Source of the DNA: JABSOG01 sp965277695
Lineage (GTDB): Bacteria > Pseudomonadota > Gammaproteobacteria > Enterobacterales > Alteromonadaceae
Direction: 5' to 3'
NCBI GenBank assembly: GCA_965277695.1
Contig: CBDIDQ010000006.1
Coordinates: 1 to 64,000 of the forward strand
Length of the DNA: 64,000 nt
The position numbers were made by a program, and so were the translations under genes. The notes beneath the pieces were generated by a model that was not told the DNA's origin, did no database searches, and worked only from the letters and a program-made list of their open reading frames with translations. Shown piece by piece: positions 25,431 through 32,790 of this stretch. Within the stretch, counting starts at the first letter, position 1. Every line of letters begins with the position of its first letter.

Positions 25431-26342
25431 TCAAACAAACCCCGGCGTACCAAACCGCGCCATCACCAAATACTCGCCATGATGCAAGGTCGTGGTGGTA
25501 TCGCTTTTCAAATAACGTCGTTTAAGTTCGTGGGTGTCGGCGCGGGCTTGCAGATGACAATGCTGCTGATGCAAAAAAGCTGGGAGTTTTTCGCTGTCCA
25601 ACGACCATTTAATCGGCTCACCAATAAAATCCAGATAACGATATAACAAGGCACGAGTATTGTTAGCCTTGCTGCCTTGCGGTTCAACGCTGGTGAATAA
25701 CAGCAACGAACCCTCTCCAGTCAGCTGATTGATAGCATTAAACAACTCGCTGATCGCTGCTATTTCGAGATACATCAGTACCCCTTCACAAATAAATAAT
25801 GTCGGCCTGTCACTATCAAAATAACTGAATTCCCGCAACGCACTGTCGAGGTTTTGCTCGGTAAAATCAACACTAAGAAAGTGCATATTAACCAGCTCAG
25901 TGGTCGGTGTGCCCGGCACTGCCAGTGCCAGGGTTTTCAGCCGATTGGTATCAGGATGGTCAATTTCGATAAAATTAACCTGAGGATGCCGATCTTTTAA
26001 CCGCCACGCCAAAGTATCAAACCCGGCACCTAAATTAATCACTTGAGTCACGCCATCAGCAATCGCCTGACGGGTCATATCTTCAATATAATTTTTACGC
26101 AACACATAATGCAACGTGATCCCTGGTAAAAACAGGTATTCTTTCAGCCCCACAACCCACGGCAATAAGGGGTTGTGTAACTGCCGCAAGCGTTTTTTAC
26201 CTTCTTTAGATGCCTCTAATATTTGTTTGCCAATGGTAACGATATCATCTGCCACCAATCCGGCGTGCTCCGTCGATTGCGCAATATATAACAGCCCTTG
26301 GAGCACCATAAACGCCGTTGAACTCGCTTGGTTTTCTTTCAT
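25431..26342 (-). CDS. Class I SAM-dependent methyltransferase, leucine-carboxyl-methyltransferase (TIGR00027) type
   Basis: This 303-residue cytoplasmic enzyme has the SAM-binding motif VTQVINLGAGFDTLAWRL, the acidic loop FIEIDHP, the LSVDFTE segment and the post-motif TLFICEGVLMYLE. These are characteristic of the PPM1/TIGR00027 O-methyltransferase group, which often acts on polyketide-like or lipid carboxylates. The first 75 residues form a helical cap. Its start overlaps the stop of the GNAT-CRP gene by four bases (ATGA), so the two are translated together. The neighbour's acyltransferase domain suggests that the pair makes and methylates an acylated small molecule (inference). Confidence 0.8.
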   Translation of the reverse strand: MKENQASSTAFMVLQGLLYIAQSTEHAGLVADDIVTIGKQILEASKEGKKRLRQLHNPLLPWVVGLKEYLFLPGITLHYVLRKNYIEDMTRQAIADGVTQVINLGAGFDTLAWRLKDRHPQVNFIEIDHPDTNRLKTLALAVPGTPTTELVNMHFLSVDFTEQNLDSALREFSYFDSDRPTLFICEGVLMYLEIAAISELFNAINQLTGEGSLLLFTSVEPQGSKANNTRALLYRYLDFIGEPIKWSLDSEKLPAFLHQQHCHLQARADTHELKRRYLKSDTTTTLHHGEYLVMARFGTPGFV

Positions 26343-27550
26343 ATCGTGTGATCACCATTAAAAGTCAAATCTCTTTCACCTATGCTCAAATGCTTTTCAG
26401 ACTGCAACTTTAACAAGTAATTTTGTGTTTGTTCCAGCGTCGCACTAGCCATATAAGCCAGCTCTTCGAGGGTAATTTTTGCCACCCGAATACCCGGGTC
26501 TTTAGCCGACACCACCGCGCCCTCTGACACTTTATTAATGAAAAACTCTAATCGGGCATCGACTGTGCCGTGAGCATAAACAAACGCTCGCTGATCAACA
26601 TCTCTGAGTCGTTCGCAAAGAATTTTTAACAGCCCTTTAAGATAAGAAGAATCAAGATGGATTTTCTCCCAGAAGATATCCCGACTCAGCACAATGAGTT
26701 CTACGTTAGTCAGCGCCCAAGCAGACGCTGAGCGCGGTTGATCATCAATCAGTGAAAGCTCGCCAAACATGCTGCCTTTATCAAGGGTAGCCAAACTAAA
26801 CACTTCTTCGGCTTTGCCATCAGACTGGGAGATTTTGACCATGCCTTTACCAATCAAATAAGCCTCTTGCCCTACCTCACCTTCACTAAAAATTTTCGAA
26901 TTAACATCTACCAGCAAACATTCAAAACAACCCGAAAAACTCTTAATCAACTCATGCTGATGGGCAAAGGCACCAAACGCCCAATCATACACTTTGTCAA
27001 ATTCTGTACACACAGGTAAAACATGTTCGCCAATCGAGGGGATCCACAATTTATCGGCCAACACATCAAACCCTAATCGCTTATAGATAGTGGCGCTTTT
27101 GATGTTCACTGTCGCCACAATGTGGGTGGTACCCCAGGTTTTGCCCACATCGCAGCTCATTTTGAACAAGGCCCTGAACACATCTCGACGATTTCGCCAC
27201 GGCTCGGCAATCGCCAACATCCCGGCACTACCGACAATCGCTGGCGATAACCCTTGCTTTTTTCTTTGTTTATTTATTTTTTCCCGGTATTCAACGAAGC
27301 TGAACACCTCATCAGAGGGCAAGAGAATTTCACTATCGCCATTGATCCGCATGGTACCGACCGGGGTTTTAGTCTCTTCATCATAGGCAATAATATTAGC
27401 GACTCTGGGCATGGTATCGAACTGATCGACGATCACATCACCGGGCATATCTTTAAAATAGCCTTCATTTTCAACATAAACCTGATGTCTCAATTTATAC
27501 ACATCATTCAACTCTTGCGCTGACACCGCCACTTTGATTCTTATCGGCAT
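26339..27550 (-). CDS. Fusion of a GNAT/N-acyl amino acid synthase-like domain to a CRP-like cyclic-nucleotide-binding and winged-helix regulator
   Basis: The protein has 403 residues. Residues ~1-185 resemble the FeeM/autoinducer-synthase branch of the GNAT fold (YKLRHQVYVENEGYF; GTMRINGDSEILLPSD; ATVNIKSATIYKRLGF). Residues ~200-310 are a cyclic-nucleotide-binding domain with GSMFGELSLIDDQPRSASAW, retaining the Glu and Arg-Ser-Ala that hold the phosphate. Residues ~330-395 form a CRP-type winged helix (ITLEELAYMASATLEQTQNYLLKL). The protein could be an acyltransferase whose activity, or whose own expression, is gated by cAMP. It is the first gene of a two-gene operon with the methyltransferase. 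Domain order is clear; substrate and DNA binding are not. Confidence 0.8.
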   Translation of the reverse strand: MPIRIKVAVSAQELNDVYKLRHQVYVENEGYFKDMPGDVIVDQFDTMPRVANIIAYDEETKTPVGTMRINGDSEILLPSDEVFSFVEYREKINKQRKKQGLSPAIVGSAGMLAIAEPWRNRRDVFRALFKMSCDVGKTWGTTHIVATVNIKSATIYKRLGFDVLADKLWIPSIGEHVLPVCTEFDKVYDWAFGAFAHQHELIKSFSGCFECLLVDVNSKIFSEGEVGQEAYLIGKGMVKISQSDGKAEEVFSLATLDKGSMFGELSLIDDQPRSASAWALTNVELIVLSRDIFWEKIHLDSSYLKGLLKILCERLRDVDQRAFVYAHGTVDARLEFFINKVSEGAVVSAKDPGIRVAKITLEELAYMASATLEQTQNYLLKLQSEKHLSIGERDLTFNGDHTI

Positions 27551-27808
27551 AATTAGTTGCTCTTTGTTTGAAATCCAATGTTATTGAGTATAGCCCAGCC
27601 ACCTCAATTGCTATTTTTAATAATGACTGACATAAGTTACACAGATGGTGTAACCGATACCCCCCGGGGCATTGTGACAGACCCCAACTTATGACATCCT
27701 TTTTGCCATAGTGACAAGCCCTGCCAGAAACCAAATATTTAAAACAATTATGTAGTCATTCCGCTTTTAGACAATTAAACCTTAGGAATGAAAATGGTGA
27801 ATTTCTTA
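27551..27808 (-). promoter_or_regulatory. Promoter region of the GNAT-CRP operon
   Basis: No gene is present. The first 150 bases would hold the promoter and possibly a CRP-type site for autoregulation. I see no perfect TGTGA-N6-TCACA; TGTGACAG and GTGACAAG occur at about 27674 and 27710. Confidence 0.3.
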
Positions 27809-28033
27809 AGGGTTTAACGGGCTTTTCAAGGCACTGGAGCGCTTCGTTCTTAAAAAATAAAAACATTTTGACCACGGAGACACGGAGATACGGAGAAAAC
27901 AACATCAAAACCACAATTTTAACTGTTTTGCTTTTGACCTTCTCCGTGCTTCCGTGTCTCCGTGTCTCCGTGGTGAATGCTCTTGCTTGTAAAGAACGAA
28001 GCGCTCCAGATACCTAAACAGCCCATCAACCCG
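27809..28033. repeat. Long palindromic MITE-like element, copy 1
   Basis: The ~225-bp element is an imperfect palindrome with nested arms. The outer arms are GGGTTTAACGGGCTTTTCAA and the complement of CAGCCCATCAACCC. Middle arms are CTGGAGCGCTTCGTTCTT and AAGAACGAAGCGCTCCAG. Inner arms are ACCACGGAGACACGGAGATA and the complement of TCTCCGTGTCTCCGTGGT. A second copy is at 42585-42875. Its right end is the seed of the tandem array that follows. Confidence 0.8.
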
Positions 28034-28800
28034 AAAGACAACACCAAATTATACTCTGTTGGCTTGTGGTACACTTTCATCCATGAAGCCCTGCAACATC
28101 GTACATCCTGTACTCACCTCAGCGAACTGCGAGCAGCAAGTATGTGCTCGGTTTCGCTTCGCCTCCGTGGTGAATGCTCTTGCTTGTAAAGAACGAAGCG
28201 CTCCAGATACCTAAACAGCCCATCAACCCGAAAGACAACACCAAATTATACTCTGTTGGCTTGTGGTACACTTTCATCCATGAAGCCCTGCAACATCGTA
28301 CATCCTGTACTCACCTCAGCGAACTGCGAGCAGCAAGTATGTGCTCGGTTTCGCTTCGCCTCCGTGGTGAATGCTCTTGCTTGTAAAGAACGAAGCGCTC
28401 CAGATACCTAAACAGCCCATCAACCCGAAAGACAACACCAAATTATACTCTGTTGGCTTGTGGTACACTTTCATCCATGAAGCCCTGCAACATCGTACAT
28501 CCTGTACTCACCTCAGCGAACTGCGAGCAGCAAGTATGTGCTCGGTTTCGCTTCGCCTCCGTGGTGAATGCTCTTGCTTGTAAAGAACGAAGCGCTCCAG
28601 ATACCTAAACAGCCCATCAACCCGAAAGACAACACCAAATTATACTCTGTTGGCTTGTGGTACACTTTCATCCATGAAGCCCTGCAACATCGTACATCCT
28701 GTACTCACCTCAGCGAACTGCGAGCAGCAAGTATGTGCTCGGTTTCGCTTCGCCTCCGTGGTGAATGCTTTTGCTTGTAAGGAACGAAGCGCTCCAGATA
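27966..28800. repeat. 197-bp tandem repeat array (four full units plus a diverged partial fifth)
   Basis: Units start at 27977, 28174, 28371 and 28568, with a diverged partial copy from 28765. The first four are identical or nearly so (one change is visible at the end of unit four). Each unit joins the right arm of the palindromic element (CTCCGTGGTGAATGCTCTTG to CAGCCCATCAACCC) to ~130 bases found nowhere else in the window. A 70-codon open frame recurs in every unit, but units are not a multiple of three and it lacks a ribosome binding site, so it is not called as a gene. The array ends ~90 bases before the phage baseplate gene. Confidence 0.9.
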
Positions 28801-28888
28801 CCTGAACAGCCCATCAGCTGTGCAGCAGCGTTAACCCGCCCTTTTCATTGTGTTCTATACCTTAAAACCCCAACCCAAGGAGTCTTGC

Positions 28889-29800
28889 ATGACTGCAATC
28901 GACTTATCCCAGCTGCCTGCGCCCGAGATAATCGAGGCGCTGGACTATGAAACCATTATCGCTGCGATGCTGACTGAGCTTAGCCAACAATCAAGCCAGC
29001 TAGCAGATGGCGACATCAGCATCAGCGAAGCCGACCCGGCGTATAAAATCTTGCAAGTCTGTGCTTACAGAGAGCTGTTATTACGACAACGAGTCAACGA
29101 TGCCGCTCGCTCGGTGATGGTGGCTTACGCACAAGACAACGATTTGGAACAGCTCGCCGCGTTGTTTGGTATCCAAAGACAAGTAATCGAGCCAGGAGAC
29201 CCGCAAGCAGTGCCACCAGTTGCCCCCACTTATGAAGCGATTGAACGATTTCGTCAGCGCATCCCATTATCGCTCGAAGGTTTCAGCACCGCAGGGCCGG
29301 CCGGAGCTTATATTTTTCACAGCCTCAATGCCTCTGCCGATGTTAAAGATGTCGCTGTCAGTAGCCCAGCGCCGGGCGAAGTACTGGTAACTTTGTTAAG
29401 TCGACTCGGTAACGGTGTACCATCAGCAGAGTTACTGGCACTGGTCAATGAACACCTCAATCACGATGACATCCGGCCATTAACCGATAACGTCAGTGTG
29501 CAAGGGGCAACAATCATCGAATATCAAGTCGATGCAACTTTGCTGTTTAACCGAGGACCCGGCCAAACGCAGATCACTCAACAGGCTCAGCAAAAGATCA
29601 ACGAATACGTCAGCGAACAGAACAAACTCGGTTTTGATGTCACCCTGTCTGGCCTTTATGCCGCCTTGCATCAACCGGGTGTGCAAAGGGTGCAATTGAA
29701 CAACCCGACGGCCGATATTCTGGTTGGTGCAAATTCAGCGTCTTTTTGCACTGGGGTAAATATTGCTGAGGGTAACAAGGAAGGTGGTATAAATGACTGA
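28889..29800 (+). CDS. Phage baseplate assembly protein J (P2 gpJ-like)
   Basis: This 303-residue protein starts at 28889 after a perfect AAGGAG site. Features of P2 gpJ/PF04865 are present: YKILQVCAYRELLLRQRVNDAARSVMVAYA, DLEQLAALFGIQR, the FRQRIPLSLEGFSTAGPAGAYIFH block and VSSPAPGEVLVTLLSR. It builds the outer wedge of a contractile-tail baseplate. It overlaps the next gene by 8 bases, as in P2 where gene I follows J. Genes V and W, which precede J in P2, are absent; the tandem array stands in their place. The module therefore looks truncated on its left side. Confidence 0.88.
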   Translation: MTAIDLSQLPAPEIIEALDYETIIAAMLTELSQQSSQLADGDISISEADPAYKILQVCAYRELLLRQRVNDAARSVMVAYAQDNDLEQLAALFGIQRQVIEPGDPQAVPPVAPTYEAIERFRQRIPLSLEGFSTAGPAGAYIFHSLNASADVKDVAVSSPAPGEVLVTLLSRLGNGVPSAELLALVNEHLNHDDIRPLTDNVSVQGATIIEYQVDATLLFNRGPGQTQITQQAQQKINEYVSEQNKLGFDVTLSGLYAALHQPGVQRVQLNNPTADILVGANSASFCTGVNIAEGNKEGGIND

Positions 29801-30569
29801 CGCTTTATTGCCCTCAAATGCCACTGCCTACGAAAAATCACTAGCACAAACCACCGCCCGAATAGCCGACTTGCCTGTTGATATTGGCAAATTATGGAGC
29901 CCAGATAACTGTCCGGTTTCGTTGTTGCCTTGGCTGGCATGGGCAATGTCGGTGGATGAATGGGATAGTCAATGGAGCGAACAAACTCAGCGAGATTTAA
30001 TTCGTCACTCGGCCAAAACCCATCGACAAAAAGGCACCGTCGGCGCGGTTAAACGGGCGTTATCGTCCCTTAGCGTCACCGTCGATTTTCTCGAATGGTT
30101 CGACAATATCGATGATGTGATCTTAGCCCCCATTCACAGCAAACAACCCTATACCTTTGTTTTCATCGCTTGGGCCAACGAAAACCCCTACACCAGCAAC
30201 ACAGTGTTTTTGAACCCCCAACTATATGACGCCATCCGCAAGGTGGTGAACCAAATCAAACCCGCCCGCGCCCACTTCGATTTTTTGGTCGGTGCCAAAC
30301 TCGCCAATGAACTGGTTATTGGCGCAGCATCAACCGGCTGGTCGCAAACCGCTCGTTTTGTCAATCAAACCGTGCCAGTACAAGCCCCAGCGCAACAGAC
30401 TGACATCGACCTTGCCATCACAACCAGTGGCGATAATTTACAAGTCAGCCGATTGACCCAACACACCGAAGCAGTGCAACCCCCGGCCTTTGCCAGCGCA
30501 ATTGATACCGCCATAGGCATAAGCCGCAGACGTTATGCCATTTCGCGATTCTATTTGGCCGACTTTTAA
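29793..30569 (+). CDS. Phage tail protein I (P2 gpI-like)
   Basis: This 258-residue protein carries the gpI signature: LPWLAWAMSVDEWDSQWSEQTQRDLIRHSAKTHRQKGTVGAVKRAL, which is how the tail protein I domain begins. In P2-like phages gpI sits at the baseplate edge and contacts the tail-fibre protein. The second half (after residue ~165) is a variable extension rich in Gln and Thr, longer than P2 gpI. It overlaps gpJ by 8 bases. The expected fibre gene follows only after a ~190-bp repeat insertion. Confidence 0.87.
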   Translation: MTDALLPSNATAYEKSLAQTTARIADLPVDIGKLWSPDNCPVSLLPWLAWAMSVDEWDSQWSEQTQRDLIRHSAKTHRQKGTVGAVKRALSSLSVTVDFLEWFDNIDDVILAPIHSKQPYTFVFIAWANENPYTSNTVFLNPQLYDAIRKVVNQIKPARAHFDFLVGAKLANELVIGAASTGWSQTARFVNQTVPVQAPAQQTDIDLAITTSGDNLQVSRLTQHTEAVQPPAFASAIDTAIGISRRRYAISRFYLADF

Positions 30570-30576
30570 TTGTTAA

Positions 30577-30765
30577 CTGTTAGTAACTATTCAGCGCAAT
30601 TGGTGACTCTGTGGATAAATGGCACGATACAATGTAGGAGGGCCGTCTCGGCGCGATTTGTGCCGAAGGCGCAACGGTTTTTTGAAATGGCTACGCCATT
30701 TATCGCGGCGAGACGCCCCTCCTACCACGAATTATCCACAAGCTCAATAGTTACAACTATTAATT
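30577..30765. repeat. 190-bp palindromic dispersed repeat, copy 1
   Basis: The element begins near AACTATTCAGCGCAATTGGTGACT and contains GTAGGAGGGCCGTCTCGGCGCGA opposite TCGCGGCGAGACGCCCCTCCTAC. It ends with ATTATCCACAAGCTCAATAG. The arms form a long hairpin. An inverted copy is at 56015-56210. It separates phage genes I and H without disrupting either. Confidence 0.8.
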
Positions 30766-30793
30766 AATCCCCCCAACTCAAGAGGTAATTTAT

Positions 30794-31324
30794 GTGAGTA
30801 TTGTATTAAAACCCACCCTAACGACAGCTGGCTTACAGGCCGTTTTTAATGCCGACAGCAATGGGCTTGATGCCCGGATCACCGCCGTCGGTTTAGGCGA
30901 TGTCGGTTATACCCCAAGCCAAGACCGTATCGGTTTAGGCGCAGAAAAAAGCCGTATTGCGATTGCCAGCGGCAAAATGGCCTCACCCACTCAGGCCCAT
31001 ATGACAATACTGGAAGATTCTGACAAAACCTTCTGGGTCAAAGAAGTCGGCTTTTATCTGCAAGACGGCACTTTATTCGCGGTGTATTCCCACCCCACCA
31101 AAGTGCTGGCTTATAAATCCCCCGACGTCGACCTGATTTTAGCCTTTGATTTGGCTATCAGCGGCGTACCCTCCGGCTCAATCACCATAGTTGACCAAGG
31201 GCTAGATTTGAACATTCTATTCGCCCCAGAGCTGGCCAAAATGGGCACCGCCCAAATCAACAGTAATCGCCGTTTTTTAACCCTAAAATTTGCAATGATG
31301 GAGAACCACAACAATGGCATTTGA
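30794..31324 (+). CDS. Phage tail fibre protein, N-terminal (gpH-like, DUF3751 type)
   Basis: This 176-residue protein matches the N-terminal baseplate-attachment region of P2-type tail fibres: LKPTLTTAGLQAVFNADSNGL, ARITAVGLGDVGY, EKSRIAIASGK, VKEVGFYLQDGTLFAVYSHP. The normal fibre continues for several hundred residues into a receptor-binding tip; here it stops soon after the attachment domain, and the tip seems to be carried by the next gene. The GTG at 30794 is chosen because the ATG two bases earlier is followed at once by TGA; AGAGGT is correctly spaced. It overlaps the next gene by 11 bases. Confidence 0.8.
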   Translation: MSIVLKPTLTTAGLQAVFNADSNGLDARITAVGLGDVGYTPSQDRIGLGAEKSRIAIASGKMASPTQAHMTILEDSDKTFWVKEVGFYLQDGTLFAVYSHPTKVLAYKSPDVDLILAFDLAISGVPSGSITIVDQGLDLNILFAPELAKMGTAQINSNRRFLTLKFAMMENHNNGI

Positions 31325-32000
31325 ACAAGATATCACCGCGCTGGTCACCGCTACTGACCAGCTGACTGGTGTAGTGGATAACAAGATTGGTGAGATTGAT
31401 AGTCGAGTCACTCAAGCAGAAGGGCAAGTAAATGCTTATATTGCCAATGCTCGCACAGAGTTACCCTTTTATCGATTGACTAAAAACCAAGTATTATCAG
31501 GCACTGATCAAAGCATACCTAGTTACTGGAGGTCAGGAGCTGGCATGACTTTTACCCTGATTCAATCGGTCAATACTGGTATTGAGTGGGCAGACAGAAC
31601 TCCTGAAGAACAATCACTATTAACAGCAATGGGAAAAAGCGGGATTAAACATATTTACCAAAACTTTAATATCTGGAGAATGGATTGGATCTCAGCAGAG
31701 CCAATCTACACCATGTATCAACGAATAAATATGTCAACCCCATCAACAACAGCGGCTATGACTAAACTGTTGTCTGGCATAATAGATGGCCATTGGGCAA
31801 ATGGCGTAACGAGTGAATGGAAGCTGACAGGTTCATATCACGGTCGGGATAACCTCTCCTACAGACACCCCCACCCATACAAAAGGTCAGAAACCGGATC
31901 GCTTTTGTTTGCATTACCTGCCACGGTTGCTGGCCACGTCCCACTAGACGCCAATGTCTGGGGCACCTTTCCTTACATCGGAGATAACCAAAATGACTGA
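31314..32000 (+). CDS. Putative tail fibre/receptor-binding subunit
   Basis: This 228-residue protein begins with a coiled-coil-prone stretch (TGVVDNKIGEIDSRVTQAEGQVNAYIANA), typical of trimeric fibre shafts. A globular aromatic-rich C-terminal part follows (SYWRSGAGMTFTLIQ, HIYQNFNIWRMDWISAEP, HPHPYKRSETGSLLFALP). No strong family match is recognised; position directly after the fibre attachment gene supports a fibre-tip role. It overlaps its neighbours at both ends (11 and 8 bases), so it is part of the same transcription unit. Confidence in coding is high, in function moderate. Confidence 0.65.
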   Translation: MAFEQDITALVTATDQLTGVVDNKIGEIDSRVTQAEGQVNAYIANARTELPFYRLTKNQVLSGTDQSIPSYWRSGAGMTFTLIQSVNTGIEWADRTPEEQSLLTAMGKSGIKHIYQNFNIWRMDWISAEPIYTMYQRINMSTPSTTAAMTKLLSGIIDGHWANGVTSEWKLTGSYHGRDNLSYRHPHPYKRSETGSLLFALPATVAGHVPLDANVWGTFPYIGDNQND

Positions 32001-32385
32001 TATCAACATTGACTATAGTAATGACCAAATAAGTGCAGCTGAACAAACTGAGCAAAATAGACAGGCGATTAAAGCCGTTGCTGGCGACAACCAATCCCTG
32101 CAAGGCTCAATTGCCGACACTGCGCAAATCTCAATGCTGTCGATGGGCAAGCTGTTACTGCAATTAAAAGCCGGTAAAACTATCGACGAAATCATTGCCA
32201 GCGATACCGCCTTTGCTTTATGTATTGAATTTGCCGAGGCCAACAGCGCTGAGAGCACCGACAAAATGAAAATCCCGTTCCAGCAAAAACCCCAAGGTTC
32301 AGCGATTAAGGATATTATTCATCGTACCCATGCGGTCGGTGAGTTATATAACCTAGCGGATCGCGAGATAAATAGTGTGTCTTAA
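31993..32385 (+). CDS. Small protein at the end of the tail operon (possible fibre chaperone or accessory)
   Basis: This 130-residue acidic, helical protein starts at 31993 (MTDINIDYSND), overlapping the preceding stop by 8 bases. In P2-like phages a small tail-fibre assembly chaperone (gpG) follows the fibre gene, and this gene has the right place and size. No gpG motif is recognisable, so the role is inferred from position only. Segments such as AEQTEQNRQAIKAVAGDNQ and DTAQISMLSMGKLLLQLKAG predict amphipathic helices. A hairpin terminator follows 25 bases later. Confidence 0.55.
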   Translation: MTDINIDYSNDQISAAEQTEQNRQAIKAVAGDNQSLQGSIADTAQISMLSMGKLLLQLKAGKTIDEIIASDTAFALCIEFAEANSAESTDKMKIPFQQKPQGSAIKDIIHRTHAVGELYNLADREINSVS

Positions 32386-32410
32386 TTGTTAAATACTGAT
32401 TTAATCGAAT

Positions 32411-32431
32411 AAGCGGGATACCGACCCGCTT
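32411..32431 (+). terminator. Hairpin terminator of the tail operon
   Basis: The stem AAGCGGG / CCCGCTT has a 7-base loop, 25 bases after the last tail gene, followed by TTATC. Confidence 0.65.
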
Positions 32432-32790
32432 TATCATCCAAAGATTATCCTACTTAGCCGCAGCCTAACCTCTATTAAATCTCTATCTTGCTCATTTTAT
32501 TATCTTTATTTGCTAGTTTTTAACGCATTTACACCTTTTTGCCACAAATTATCCGACTGGCTATTGCTTTTTAATACTGATTACATTCTAATAACAATCC
32601 TGAGGTAAACGGTCCTTTTGTAAAATAATTGTGAAAATTGCTTTACAATCATTTTTAATCGTTTACATTAGAACCATCGCCGTTACACAACAATTCAAAA
32701 AACCAGCGGTGAAAAATAAATCTAACGTTTAACTAATACTAACAATGACTAATTAACCACAAGTTAAAAAATCTAAAAGGATGCAATCTA
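32432..32790 (+). promoter_or_regulatory. AT-rich leader of the M72-like protease gene
   Basis: There are about 360 bases without genes, strongly AT-rich. Like the leader of the subtilase gene, it is probably a long regulated promoter of a secreted protease. I see no specific operator. Confidence 0.3.

Noticed and set aside
27977..28780. Four repeated 70-codon frames in the tandem array
   Set aside because: They reflect the 197-bp repeat, lack ribosome binding sites and overlap each other; coding is not supported.
27966..28800. CRISPR array or integron cassette array
   Set aside because: The units are identical over their full 197 bases with no variable spacers, and no cas, integrase or attC-like sites are present.
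30570..30767. A 65-codon frame between phage genes I and H
   Set aside because: It is wholly within the 190-bp dispersed repeat.
28889..32385. A complete tailocin or prophage
   Set aside because: Sheath, tube, tape-measure, lysis and head genes are absent within the window.
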